From: Cellulomonas sp. WB94
Lineage (GTDB): Bacteria; Actinomycetota; Actinomycetes; Actinomycetales; Cellulomonadaceae
Assembly: GCF_003115775.1 (NCBI RefSeq)
Contig: NZ_QEES01000002.1
Coordinates: forward strand, 744,001-808,000
Reading direction: 5' to 3'
DNA: 64,000 nt
Position numbers and translations under genes: made by a program. This document shows, piece after piece, positions 56,009 through 64,000 of the stretch (the first letter of the stretch is position 1; every line of letters starts with the position of its first letter). A model generated the notes under the pieces. It was not told where the DNA came from, did not search any database, and saw only the letters and a program-made list of their open reading frames with translations.

Positions 56009-56506
56009 CTAGCAGCTCGTCGTCGTGGTGCTCTGGTACAGCGACCGGGCAGCACTCAACCAGCCCGACACCGACTGGTTGGACGTCCCCGGCGGGGCGC
56101 ACGTGCTGTGTCCGCCACCGCCGACCGTCTCGTAGAACGTCGCGCGCTTCTCGTACCGGTTCGTGTACGAGCCGATCGGGAACGACGGCAGCGGGATGTA
56201 CTGCCCCGGCAGCCTGTACTGCACCAGGGTTCCCGCGTAGAACGGCGAGCTCCAGACGCACGTGTAGCCCCAGCGGCAGTCGCTGATCGACAGCGTCCCG
56301 ACCTCGGCGGTCGTGACGAGGACGGCACCGTCGCGCTGGCTGGTCGTGGTGACGACCCTGTCCACCGGCGGAGCGGTCGGGGACCCGACGTCGGCGGCGA
56401 ACGACGGGGACGCGACGGCGAGCGTGGCGAGGCTCAGCGCCACCGACACCACGAGGGAGCGCCGGGTGGCCGAGGCGCGCGCGCCGATCCGCGAGAGGTG
56501 TCCCAT
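56009..56506 (-). CDS. Secreted peptidase-inhibitor I36-like protein
   Basis: A 165-residue protein with a signal peptide (about 1-38, ending SPSFAADV). The mature part has four Cys and a beta/gamma-crystallin-like pattern, CRWGYTCVWSSPFYAG and LVQYRLPGQYIPLPSF, which resembles the actinobacterial I36 protease-inhibitor family. It probably acts outside the cell against a protease or binds calcium; neither is proven. It is a single gene between the sigma unit and murB. Confidence 0.7.
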   Translation of the reverse strand: MGHLSRIGARASATRRSLVVSVALSLATLAVASPSFAADVGSPTAPPVDRVVTTTSQRDGAVLVTTAEVGTLSISDCRWGYTCVWSSPFYAGTLVQYRLPGQYIPLPSFPIGSYTNRYEKRATFYETVGGGGHSTCAPPGTSNQSVSGWLSAARSLYQSTTTTSC

Positions 56507-56587
56507 ACCTCGTCATGTCCGGCCGGGCCCGCGAATCACCGCGATCGGGTGTGACCTGCGCCACATCGGCCGGCGGAGCAGGGTGCG

Positions 56588-57676
56588 TCAGAGCGCGGTG
56601 CCGACCAGCACCGGCTCCGGCTCGAGCCTGATCCCGAACTGCGCCGACACGCCGTCCCGGATCGTGCGGGCGAGCGTCAGGACGTCCTGCGCACTCGCGC
56701 CGCCGCGGTTCGTGAGCGCGAGCGTGTGCTTCGTCGAGACCGCAGCAGGACCCGGCAGGCCGTACCCGCGACCGAAGCCGGCGCGCTCGATGAGCCAGGC
56801 CGCACTCGTCTTGACCGTGCCGTCGCCGGCCGGGTAGCGCGGTGCGTCGTCGGGAAGCAGCGCGGCGTCCGCCGAGGTCAGCAGCGGGTTGGTGAAGAAC
56901 GAGCCCGCGCTCGAGGTGTCCGGGTCGGTCGGGTCCAGCACCATGCCCTTGCCCGCACGCAGCGCGAGGACCGCGGCGCGCACCTCAGCCAGGGGAGCCC
57001 GCTCCCCGACGGCGACATCGAGGGCCCTGGCCAGCTCGGCGTACGCGATCGGCGCGGAGAGCGGGCCGACGCGCAGCTGGAGGGTGAGGTCGAGCACCAC
57101 GTAGCGCGGCGTCGGCGACCACGGCGAGCGCGGGTCGGAGGGGTCGACACGCATCGAGCGCTTGAGCAGCGAGGTGCGGTACGCGAACGCGAGCTCGCCG
57201 AACGCGAGCGTCCGCACCCGTCCGCGCGACCGGTCCCACGTCCGCACCGTCGCGATCGACTGGGCGACGTCCTGGCCGTAGGCGCCCACGTTCTGCACCG
57301 GGGTCGCACCGGTCGACCCGGGGATGCCCGACAGCGCCTCGACCCCGTAGAGCCGGGTGCCGACGGCATGCGCGACGACGTCGTCCCAGGGCGTCCCGGC
57401 GGGCACGGCGACCGTCACCCCTGCGCACGCCGAGTGGTCGGGGGTCGTCACGCCGGTCCGCAGGTCGCGCACGACGACACCGTCGAAACCCTCGTCCGAC
57501 ACGAGGACGTTCGAGCCGGCACCGAGCACGAGCAGCGGCTCGCCCGCGTCGTCGGCCGAGCGCACGACGTCGATGAGCTCGGCCTCGGTCGATGTCTCCA
57601 CGTACCGCCCCGCCGGTCCGCCGACGCGCAGGGTCGTGAGCTGCGCGAGCGTCGGGGTCCGGGTCGAGGTCGTCAC
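56588..57676 (-). CDS. murB: UDP-N-acetylenolpyruvoylglucosamine reductase
   Basis: FAD enzyme that reduces the enolpyruvyl group to make UDP-N-acetylmuramate, the second committed step of peptidoglycan synthesis. The 362 residues include LGAGSNVLVSDEGFDGVVV (FAD), GIPGSTGATPVQNVGAYGQD, SSAGSFFTNP with the catalytic Ser, and KTSAAWLIERAGF. GTG 57676 overlaps the stop of the upstream transporter as GTGA, so it may be translated from the MFS mRNA. Confidence 0.97.
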   Translation of the reverse strand: MTTSTRTPTLAQLTTLRVGGPAGRYVETSTEAELIDVVRSADDAGEPLLVLGAGSNVLVSDEGFDGVVVRDLRTGVTTPDHSACAGVTVAVPAGTPWDDVVAHAVGTRLYGVEALSGIPGSTGATPVQNVGAYGQDVAQSIATVRTWDRSRGRVRTLAFGELAFAYRTSLLKRSMRVDPSDPRSPWSPTPRYVVLDLTLQLRVGPLSAPIAYAELARALDVAVGERAPLAEVRAAVLALRAGKGMVLDPTDPDTSSAGSFFTNPLLTSADAALLPDDAPRYPAGDGTVKTSAAWLIERAGFGRGYGLPGPAAVSTKHTLALTNRGGASAQDVLTLARTIRDGVSAQFGIRLEPEPVLVGTAL

Positions 57677-58929
57677 TGCGTCAGGTTAGCCCGCACCGGT
57701 GCGGCCGCCCTGATCACGCCGAGGCCGATGACCACCGGGATCGCGATCGCGAGCAGCGCATGGCGGTAGCCCACGTGCTGCGCGAGCATCCCCAGCAGCG
57801 GCGGTCCCGCGAGGAACGCCGAGTAGCCGATGGTCGAGACGACGCTCACGCGGGCCGCGGCTCGCAGCGGGTCGTCGCTCGCCGCGCTCATCCCGACGGG
57901 GAAGCCGAGCGCCGCACCCATCCCCCACAGCACGACGCCGACGAGGGCGAGCCCCATCATGTCCTCGCTGACCAGGGCGAACAGCAGGAGGCCGGCCAGC
58001 GCGAGGCCCGAGCACAGGCGCAGGACGACGACGCGGCCGTACCGGTCGAGCAGCCCGGTCCCGAGGAACCGCATCGCGGTCATCGCGGTCACGAACAGCC
58101 CGAACGTGAGCGCGCCGACGGCGTTGTCCGTGCCGAAGCCGTCGACGACCGCGAGCGCGACCCAGTCGTTGGCGGACCCCTCGGTCAGGGCCGCGGCCAG
58201 CACCACGAGCCCGATGAGCAGCGTGCGACCCTCGAACCAGGCGCCGAACGCGCGGCGCAGGCGACCCTCGGAGGGCGCGTGCAGGGTCGGCTCGCCCTCG
58301 TGCGACGGCGCGCCGTGGCCGGTCGGCGTCGGGAGGAACTGGCGTACGGCCCACACCACCCCGAGCGTGGTCAGGACGACCACGACGGGCAGGTGCACGA
58401 CGACGGGTACCCGCAGCCACGCCGCGAGCGCCGCGACGCCCGCCGCAGCCGCCGTCCCGACCGAGAACCCCGCGTGGTACCGCGGCATGACCGTGCGGCC
58501 CAGGTGCTGCTCGACGATCGCGCCCTCGAGGTTCATCGCCGCGTCCCAGACCCCGGTCCCCACCCCGTACATCACGAGGCCGATCCCGACGACGACGACC
58601 TGCCCGGTCGCCACGCCGACGGACGCGACGGTGAGTCCCGACGCGTTGAGGATCGCGAAGCCCAGCACCGTCCGTGGGGCGCCGAGCCGGGTCACGAGCA
58701 GGCCCGAGAGCGGCAGCGCCAGCAACGAGCCGATCGAGCCGATGAGCAGCAGGACGCCGATCCGGCTCGGCGTCAGGCCGAGGCCGTCCCGCACCGCGGG
58801 CAGGCGCGCGGCCCAGCTCGAGAAGTTGAAGCCGTTGAGCACGAAGACGGCGAACACCGCGCGCGAGGCGGCCCGCAGCGCGGGATCGGTCGTTGTCCGG
58901 GACGACGCCCTGGCCGGTGCCGCGGTCAT
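57673..58929 (-). CDS. Major facilitator transporter, second of tandem pair
   Basis: A 418-residue protein with about 12 hydrophobic segments of the YbjJ/FucP-like MFS type: FVLNGFNFSSWAARLPAVRD at the start, then GVLLLIGSIGSLLALPLSGL. The GLPxGMS-like loop in the second half (ALGFPVGMSAASDDPLRAA) is nearly the same as in its neighbour, so the two are paralogues. ATG 58929 overlaps the stop of the first transporter, and its own stop overlaps murB. Substrate unknown. Confidence 0.9.
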   Translation of the reverse strand: MTAAPARASSRTTTDPALRAASRAVFAVFVLNGFNFSSWAARLPAVRDGLGLTPSRIGVLLLIGSIGSLLALPLSGLLVTRLGAPRTVLGFAILNASGLTVASVGVATGQVVVVGIGLVMYGVGTGVWDAAMNLEGAIVEQHLGRTVMPRYHAGFSVGTAAAAGVAALAAWLRVPVVVHLPVVVVLTTLGVVWAVRQFLPTPTGHGAPSHEGEPTLHAPSEGRLRRAFGAWFEGRTLLIGLVVLAAALTEGSANDWVALAVVDGFGTDNAVGALTFGLFVTAMTAMRFLGTGLLDRYGRVVVLRLCSGLALAGLLLFALVSEDMMGLALVGVVLWGMGAALGFPVGMSAASDDPLRAAARVSVVSTIGYSAFLAGPPLLGMLAQHVGYRHALLAIAIPVVIGLGVIRAAAPVRANLTQ

Positions 58930-60473
58930 GGCCGGCCCGCCAGGCTCGGCACGGGTTCGGTCCGCGGCCGGGGCAGCGACAGGGGTAGCGGTTCTGCGGT
59001 CACGGCTGGCGAAGGGGTCACGGCGGTCTCACCTGTCGAGGAGGTCACGGTGGTCACGGAGCTCACGGTGGTCACAGCGTCGAGTGTGCCCTGTTCGGGG
59101 CGGCCGACCGAGCGTGCGAGCAGCACGCTGACGACCATCGCGCCGGTGATGAGCAGCAGCGCATGGCGGATCCCGATCGACTGCGCGACGAGGCCGAGCA
59201 GCGGGGGCGCCGCCAGCGAGGCGACCGACGAGAACGCGGAGATCACCGAGACGCGGGCTGCGGCGCGCATCGGGTCGTCCGACGCGGCAGCGATCCCGAT
59301 CGGGAAGGCCAGTGCGGCACCGAAGCCCCAGGCCATCACACCGACAGCCGCGATCGGCAGGTTCGGTGCCAGGCCGAACAGCAGCAGGCCCGCCAGCGCG
59401 ACGAGGCCCGAGACCCGCAGGACCGCTACGCGCCCGTGACGGTCGATGAGCCGCGTGCCGAACAGCCGCACGAGCGTCATCGACCCGATGAAGACCGCCA
59501 GGACCACGGCGCCGACCGCCTCCGCGCGCCCGAACCCGTCGACCACCGCGAGCGAGAGCCAGTTGTTGGCGGAGCCCTCCGAGAGCGCGGCCGCCATGAT
59601 GACGGTGCCGATGAGCAGGGTCCGGGGCTCGCGCCACGCGTCGAGCGCTGAGGCGAGGCCCCGGCGGCGCACAGCGGTGCCCGCAGCGGAGGCGCCCGTG
59701 GCGGCGCGGTCCGGCGCGGCAACCTCCGACACGGCGAGGTCCTGCGCGGCGAGGTCCGACACGCCGAGGTCCGACACGCCGAGGTCCGGCGCGGCGAGGT
59801 CGGTCCGGCGCGGCGCCGCGACCGTGTCGAGGACGACGTGGGAGATCGAGCCGAGTCGCCAGGCGAGCGCGATCACGGCCGTCACACCGAACTGGACGGT
59901 CAGGGGCACTCCCCCGTGCGACGCGAGACCGCCGAGGCCCGAGCCGACGACCGCGCCGATCGAGAACGCCGCGTGGAAGTGCGGCAGCATCGTGCGGCCC
60001 ATGCGCCGCTCGACCGCTGCGGTCTCGACGTTGAGCGGCACGTTGCACAGCGCGAACGACATGCCGTTGAGCATCACGCCGACGACGAGCATCGCGACCG
60101 AGCCGGCCGTCGGCCCGATCCCCATGAACGCGTACGCGAGCGTGAAGCCGACGGTCGAGGCCAGCAGGACGCGTCGTCCGCCGAAGCGGGTGACGAGGGT
60201 TCCCGCGATCACCACCATCACGAGCGATCCGGCCGAGCTCGCGAGCAGCACGCTCCCGAGCTGTCCGGTCGACAGGCCGAGCTCGTCGCGGACGGTCGGG
60301 AGGCGTGCGAGCCAGCTCGAGAACGTCAGCCCGTTGAGGGCGAACAGTCCCAGGAGCAGCAGTCGGGCGCGGGCGACGAGGGGATCTGGCGTCGAGGTCG
60401 GGGCGATGGTGGGGACGGGACGGGACGCGCCCGAGGTGCGCGCGCTACTGCCGAGACTCACGAGACAACTCAC
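58926..60473 (-). CDS. Major facilitator transporter, first of tandem pair
   Basis: A YbjJ-like MFS transporter, paralogous to the next gene (LFALNGLTFSSWLARLPTVR; FPIGIAAASDDPMRAAARVS). The central cytoplasmic loop has short repeats with DLGVSDLGVSDLAAQDLAVS. The C-terminal tail of about 45 residues is Thr/Pro-rich. The frame is open to ATG 60539, but the LacI-type operator and the predicted transcription start lie within the first codons there. I therefore place the start at GTG 60473 (515 residues); GTG 60461 is also possible. Ribosome sites are weak. Confidence 0.8.
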   Translation of the reverse strand: MSCLVSLGSSARTSGASRPVPTIAPTSTPDPLVARARLLLLGLFALNGLTFSSWLARLPTVRDELGLSTGQLGSVLLASSAGSLVMVVIAGTLVTRFGGRRVLLASTVGFTLAYAFMGIGPTAGSVAMLVVGVMLNGMSFALCNVPLNVETAAVERRMGRTMLPHFHAAFSIGAVVGSGLGGLASHGGVPLTVQFGVTAVIALAWRLGSISHVVLDTVAAPRRTDLAAPDLGVSDLGVSDLAAQDLAVSEVAAPDRAATGASAAGTAVRRRGLASALDAWREPRTLLIGTVIMAAALSEGSANNWLSLAVVDGFGRAEAVGAVVLAVFIGSMTLVRLFGTRLIDRHGRVAVLRVSGLVALAGLLLFGLAPNLPIAAVGVMAWGFGAALAFPIGIAAASDDPMRAAARVSVISAFSSVASLAAPPLLGLVAQSIGIRHALLLITGAMVVSVLLARSVGRPEQGTLDAVTTVSSVTTVTSSTGETAVTPSPAVTAEPLPLSLPRPRTEPVPSLAGRP

Positions 60474-60516
60474 GATCTGCTGGGGACGGGCGTCGGTGCG
60501 TCCGGGTAGGTGCGTG

Positions 60517-60530
60517 TCGAATCGATTCGA
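60517..60530. promoter_or_regulatory. Perfect LacI-type operator palindrome
   Basis: TCGAATCGATTCGA is a perfect 14-bp palindrome with the central CG typical of LacI-family sites. It lies between the divergent lacI-type gene and the MFS-murB operon, just downstream of the -10 of the latter. It is the obvious target of the local regulator. Confidence 0.7.
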
Positions 60531-60540
60531 TACCGACATG

Positions 60541-60570
60541 ATTGTGCGCGTACGCTGACCGCTGCGTCAA
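60541..60570 (-). promoter_or_regulatory. Putative promoter of the MFS-MFS-murB operon
   Basis: Minus-strand TTGACG (60565-60570), an 18-bp spacer and CACAAT (60541-60546). Transcription would start near 60534, so the operator at 60517-60530 covers +4 to +17. Confidence 0.45.
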
Positions 60571-60684
60571 CCAGAACCGCCGTCCACCACCATGACCGTC
60601 AACCACGACCGCCGTCGGACGCTCACCTCCTGCGCGGAGGGTGCCCGGACCGACGGCCTGAGACCACCGGAGGCGTTGGGTCCC

Positions 60685-61755
60685 GTGTCGAACCCCCGCC
60701 CGACCCTGGCCGACGTCGCGTCGAGCGCTCGTGTGTCCGTCTCGACGGCCTCACTGGCGTTCTCGGGCGCCGGACCCATCGCCGCCGAGACCCGCCGTCG
60801 GGTGCTCGCCGCCGCCGAGGAGCTCGGCTACAGCGGCCCCAACCCGCTCGGACGACAGCTCCGCAGCGGCCGCTCCGGGATCGTCGGCGTCATCATCGGC
60901 GACGCCCTGCGACGGTCGTTCCGCGATCCCGTCTCGGTCCAGACGCTCGACGGCCTCGTGAGCACGCTCGGACCGCTCGGGCTCGGGGTGCTCCTCGTGC
61001 CCGGCTCGACCGCGCCCGGCGCTCCGGCCGTCGACCCGCTCGTCGAGTCGGCAGCGATGGATGTCGCGGTGATCATGTGGGGCGGCTCGGTCGGGGACCC
61101 TGTCCTCGCGGCGCTCCGACGCCGTGGAACCCCCACGGTCCTCGTCGAGGGCGCACCGGAGGAGGGCGTCGCCGCGGTCGGCATCGACGACCGCGCGGGG
61201 ATCGCGCGGCTCGGTCGGTACCTGCTCGAGCTGGGCCACGAGCGCATCGCGACCGTCACGCTCGCGTTCGGCCACGACCGCCGCGAGGGTCTGGCCGACG
61301 CCGACCGGATCGCGGACATCGAGTGGGCGTACACCCGTCGCCGGCTCGAAGGGCTCGGCGACGCGGGCATCACCCCGGTCGCGATCTGGGAGACCCCCGC
61401 CTCGCTCGTCGAGCACGGCACCGCGGCAGGGCGAGCGCTGCTCACGTCGCCCGAGCCGCCGACCGCGATCATCGCGCAGTCGGACCTGCTCGCTGCGGGC
61501 GTCGTGCTCGCGGCCCGCGAGCTCGGGCTCCGCGTGCCCCAGGACGTCTCCGTCGCCGGGTTCGACGGCCTCGACCTGCCCTGGCTCGCACCCGACGTCC
61601 TCACGAGCGTCGCTCAGCCGCTCGCCGAGAAGGGTGCCGCGATCGGTCACGCGGTCGAGGCGCTCCTGGCCGGGCGCACCCCCGAACCGCTGCTGCTCCC
61701 GGTGGTGCTGCGCCCGGGCACGACGACCGGACCACCCCCGCAGCACCTGCCCTGA
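60685..61755 (+). CDS. LacI-family transcriptional regulator
   Basis: A 356-residue repressor. The N-terminal helix-turn-helix is PTLADVASSARVSVSTASLA and continues with AAETRRRVLAAAEELGY, ending in the hinge helix. The periplasmic-binding-like core includes IGVIIGDALRR, DRAGIARLGRYLLELGHERI and SVAGFDGLDLPWLAPDVLTS, the inducer site region. The start is GTG 60685, which puts the HTH at the usual position; ATG 60592 would add 31 unusual residues. It is divergent from the MFS-murB operon and probably controls it through the palindrome between them. The inducer is unknown. Confidence 0.9.
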   Translation: MSNPRPTLADVASSARVSVSTASLAFSGAGPIAAETRRRVLAAAEELGYSGPNPLGRQLRSGRSGIVGVIIGDALRRSFRDPVSVQTLDGLVSTLGPLGLGVLLVPGSTAPGAPAVDPLVESAAMDVAVIMWGGSVGDPVLAALRRRGTPTVLVEGAPEEGVAAVGIDDRAGIARLGRYLLELGHERIATVTLAFGHDRREGLADADRIADIEWAYTRRRLEGLGDAGITPVAIWETPASLVEHGTAAGRALLTSPEPPTAIIAQSDLLAAGVVLAARELGLRVPQDVSVAGFDGLDLPWLAPDVLTSVAQPLAEKGAAIGHAVEALLAGRTPEPLLLPVVLRPGTTTGPPPQHLP

Positions 61756-61842
61756 CAGTCGACCGCCCGCGCGCGCCCGGCACTCTGGCTACCCTCACAG
61801 GTGCGCACCGCACGGTCGCGCACGACACCACGGAGGGCAGTC

Positions 61843-63036
61843 GTGGACCGACAGGGGCCCGAGACCGCAGCGACCGGCCCGGAGCCGGACGCGACAGGCA
61901 CCACACGCGTCATGTTCTCGCCTCGTAACGTCTGGCAGGCGGGACTCGTCGTCCTGGCGCTCGTCGCCACGGCGGCGTTGGCATCGTTCGTGCTGACCGA
62001 CGCCCGGTCCGTGATCTTCACCGTGGTCATGTCATGGTTCGCCTCGCTCGCCATGGAGCCGGCCGTCCTCCGACTCTCGAGGCACATGCGCCGGGGCGCC
62101 GCGACGCTGCTCGTGATGGCAGCGGTCGGCGGGTTCGCCGTCGTGTTCGTCGTCGCGTTCGGGACCATGTTCGTCCAGCAGATCGCCCAGCTGCTGCGCG
62201 CACTGCCGGACGTGGTCACCGCGGCGACCGACTGGGTCAACGGCACGTTCTCGACGAGCTATCGCGTCGAGGACATCCTGAGCTCCATCCAGCTCACGCC
62301 GTCCCAGGCGACCGGGTACGCGAACCAGGTGATCGGTGGCGCGATCGGCATCATCGGATCGCTCGTCGGCGCGATCGCGACGGCCTTCACCATGCTCCTG
62401 CTCGTCTTCTACCTGTCCGCGGACGGTCCTCGCCTCCGGCGATGGGTGGCGAGCCTGCTGCCCGACCGGTCGCAGGAGGTCTTCCTCAACGTCTGGGACC
62501 TCACGTCCGTCAAGACCGGCGAGTACGTCGCGGCCCGCGTCGTACTCGCGACGATCAACTCGAGCACCTCGGCGCTCGTCTTCCTCGTCACCGGGATGCC
62601 GTCGTGGCTCGCGCTCGGCATCTGGACCGGGCTCGTCGCGCAGTTCGTCCCCACGATCGGGACCTACATCTCGATCGCCCTGCCCGTGCTGGTGGGTCTG
62701 CTCAGCCCTCACCCGTGGACGGGGGTGATCGCGCTGGCCTGGGCCGTGGTCTACCAGCAGGTCGAGAACCTCACGTTCGAACCCCGCATCAGCGCCCGGG
62801 CGGTGAACATCCACCCGGCGGTCGCGTTCGTCTCCGTGCTGGTCGGCGCGTCGCTCTTCGGCATCGCGGGCGCGCTGCTCGCCGTCCCGATCTGCGCGAC
62901 CCTGCTGTCGCTGCTCGACATCTACGCCAAGCGCAACCCGATCGAACCGGAGGCCGGCGGCGTCCCGGACGATGCGCCGCAGACCGCAGCACGCTCCAGC
63001 AGTTCAAGCCCCGGCACCTCGAGCCCCGGCACCTAG
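61843..63036 (+). CDS. AI-2E family transporter (PerM/YhhT type)
   Basis: A 397-residue membrane protein with about eight hydrophobic segments and the family's C-terminal sequence PSWLALGIWTGLVAQFVPTI, GTYISIALPVLVGLLS and YQQVENLTFEPRISARAVNI. Some members export autoinducer-2, others ions or unknown substrates. GTG 61843 has GGAGGG 5 nt upstream. The C-terminus is Ser/Pro-rich. It overlaps the convergent MaoC gene by 4 bp at the stops. Confidence 0.9.
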   Translation: MDRQGPETAATGPEPDATGTTRVMFSPRNVWQAGLVVLALVATAALASFVLTDARSVIFTVVMSWFASLAMEPAVLRLSRHMRRGAATLLVMAAVGGFAVVFVVAFGTMFVQQIAQLLRALPDVVTAATDWVNGTFSTSYRVEDILSSIQLTPSQATGYANQVIGGAIGIIGSLVGAIATAFTMLLLVFYLSADGPRLRRWVASLLPDRSQEVFLNVWDLTSVKTGEYVAARVVLATINSSTSALVFLVTGMPSWLALGIWTGLVAQFVPTIGTYISIALPVLVGLLSPHPWTGVIALAWAVVYQQVENLTFEPRISARAVNIHPAVAFVSVLVGASLFGIAGALLAVPICATLLSLLDIYAKRNPIEPEAGGVPDDAPQTAARSSSSSPGTSSPGT

Positions 63037-63461
63037 AGCCGGACGACCGCCTGCGCCTTGCCGAGGACCCGGACGCCGTCGCACGTCGCGGTCAGGTCGA
63101 GGCGGACCGTGCCCGCGGCCACGTCGACCACGCCGACGGTCCCGACGACCTCGACGGTCGCGGAGCCCGGGTCGGGGACGGGGACGGGGCGCGTGAAGCG
63201 CACCTGGTAGTCGACGACGGCGCCCGGGTCGCCCGCCCAGTCGGCGACGACCGACGAGACGGCACCCATGGTCCACATGCCGTGCGCGATGACCCCCGGC
63301 AGGCCGACCTCGAGGGCGACGCGCTCGTTCCAGTGGATCGGGTTGAAGTCACCGCTCGCGCCCGCGTAGCGCACGAGCCGCGCGCGGTCGACGGTGATCT
63401 GACGGCGGACGACCTCGTCGCCGACGGCGAGCTGCGCGATGGTGGGCCGGGGCTGTGTCAT
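63033..63461 (-). CDS. MaoC-fold hydratase-like protein (HadB-like)
   Basis: A 142-residue hot-dog-fold protein with the hydratase-2 motif YAGASGDFNPIHWNERVALE holding the catalytic Asp and His, then GVIAHGMWTMG. It resembles HadB, the (3R)-hydroxyacyl dehydratase subunit of mycobacterial FAS-II. ATG 63461 overlaps the stop of the partner. It probably forms a heterodimer with the other MaoC protein; the substrate in this organism is unknown. Confidence 0.88.
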   Translation of the reverse strand: MTQPRPTIAQLAVGDEVVRRQITVDRARLVRYAGASGDFNPIHWNERVALEVGLPGVIAHGMWTMGAVSSVVADWAGDPGAVVDYQVRFTRPVPVPDPGSATVEVVGTVGVVDVAAGTVRLDLTATCDGVRVLGKAQAVVRL

Positions 63462-63907
63462 GCGACGTCCCCCCGCACCGCGAGGGTCGAGACGACGGTC
63501 GCGACCGGGGCGCCGTCGTCCGCGACGATCTCGGCGCGGGTGGTGACCATGGCGAGGCCGGCCCGCTCCGTGATCGAGTCGACGTGGAGGACCGTCACGA
63601 GACGATCGCCCGCGTGGATCGGGCGGTGGTGCGTGAACCGCTCGTCGGCGTGCACGACGCGGCTGAAGTCGATCCCCGCATCGGGGTCCTCGAGCAGCTG
63701 CGCCTCGGCGCGCTGGGCGACGACCACCGCGAACGTCGGAGGTGCGATGACGTCGGGGTAGCCGAGCGCACGCGCGGCGTCCGGATCCAGGTGCGCCGGA
63801 TGAGTCGCACCGACGGCCTGGGCGAACTCGCGGATCTTCTCGCGGCCGACCTCGTAGGCGGCGTTCGGCGGGTACTCGCGCCCCGCGTACTCAGCGTTGA
63901 CCCGCAC
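63458..63907 (-). CDS. MaoC N-terminal-like protein (HadA-like)
   Basis: A 149-residue hot-dog-fold protein (REKIREFAQAVGATHPAHLD, then DVIAPPTFAVVV and a HHRPIHAGDRL strand). It lacks the full hydratase-2 motif and so is the substrate-holding partner in Had-type dimers. The start is GTG 63907, 22 nt after rpmG. It is coupled to the next gene by ATGA, in the same rpmG-hadA-hadB order known from mycobacteria. Confidence 0.85.
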   Translation of the reverse strand: MRVNAEYAGREYPPNAAYEVGREKIREFAQAVGATHPAHLDPDAARALGYPDVIAPPTFAVVVAQRAEAQLLEDPDAGIDFSRVVHADERFTHHRPIHAGDRLVTVLHVDSITERAGLAMVTTRAEIVADDGAPVATVVSTLAVRGDVA

Positions 63908-63929
63908 GGCCTGAGCTGCCGGGCTCAGG

Positions 63930-64000
63930 TCAGCGGGTCTCGCGGTGCAGCGTGTGGCGCTTGTCGCGCGGGCAGAACTTCGACAGCTCGAGGCGGTCGG
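63930..64000 (-). CDS. rpmG: 50S ribosomal protein L33 (partial, 5' end outside window)
   Basis: The last 23 codons of bL33, reading DRLELSKFCPRDKRHTLHRE and ending TR before TGA at 63930. One Cys of the family is visible in the partial sequence; the N-terminal half lies outside the window. It precedes the MaoC pair on the same strand. Confidence 0.93.
   Translation of the reverse strand, partial: DRLELSKFCPRDKRHTLHRETR

Noticed and set aside
60474-60539. First MFS transporter starting at ATG 60539
   Set aside because: The predicted transcription start and the LacI-type operator lie after this ATG, and the extra residues simply translate the palindrome.

Overview
The window is very GC-rich DNA from an actinomycete, most likely a Micrococcales member of the Cellulomonas type. 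Signs are the Ala/Lys-rich tails on ribosomal proteins, the acidic extension on NusG, type-Z S14, many GTG and some TTG starts, and a probable polyphosphate glucokinase. The lineage is inferred from gene content and protein style, not from a search.

Most of the window, from about 63 kb down to 1, is the ribosomal protein and transcription super-cluster on the minus strand. In transcription order it holds rpmG (edge), two MaoC-fold proteins, murB, tRNA-Trp(CCA)-secE-nusG-rplK-rplA, then (after an insertion) rplJ-rplL-rpoB-rpoC, rpsL-rpsG-fusA-tuf, the S10 and spc operons (rpsJ to rplO), secY-adk-map, infA-rpmJ-rpsM-rpsK, rpoA-rplQ, and finally rplM-rpsI (edge). rpsD is absent from its common place before rpoA. 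Perfect GC hairpins mark the ends of rplA, rplL, rpoC, tuf, rplO, rpsK and rplQ. Good sigma-70-type promoters can be read in front of rplM, infA, rpsL, rpoB, rplJ and the tRNA-Trp unit, several with untranslated leaders of about 170-340 nt.

Accessory genes interrupt this backbone. At 2.7-5.6 kb lie a DUF5709 protein, truA, a ROK sugar kinase and a frameshifted alpha/beta hydrolase. At 9.5-10.6 kb a sortase-type surface protein with Pro/Thr/Ser repeats sits between map and infA. At 38.0-44.6 kb, between rplA and rplJ, is the most unusual part: an ECF sigma factor, a small partner and a TPR-CHAT (caspase-like) protease form one operon. Divergent from it is a cytoplasmic trypsin-fold protease with 13 PFTE repeats, followed by a degenerate kinase-like protein. 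Both units have the same 9-bp element, TGTATCAGG, in their upstream regions. I do not recognise this as a described system.

From 47.6 to 63.0 kb are metabolic and regulatory genes: an aminotransferase; a membrane protein, histidine kinase and response regulator; an adenosine deaminase; a membrane protein with a YtrA-type GntR repressor and its palindromic operator; an ECF sigma factor with a CU044_5270-like membrane partner; a secreted I36-like inhibitor; and two tandem major-facilitator transporters coupled by stop/start overlaps to murB. A divergent LacI regulator faces those transporters across a perfect 14-bp palindrome. An AI-2E family exporter and two MaoC-fold proteins follow.

All boundaries, starts and names come from reading the sequence and family knowledge; no database search was run.
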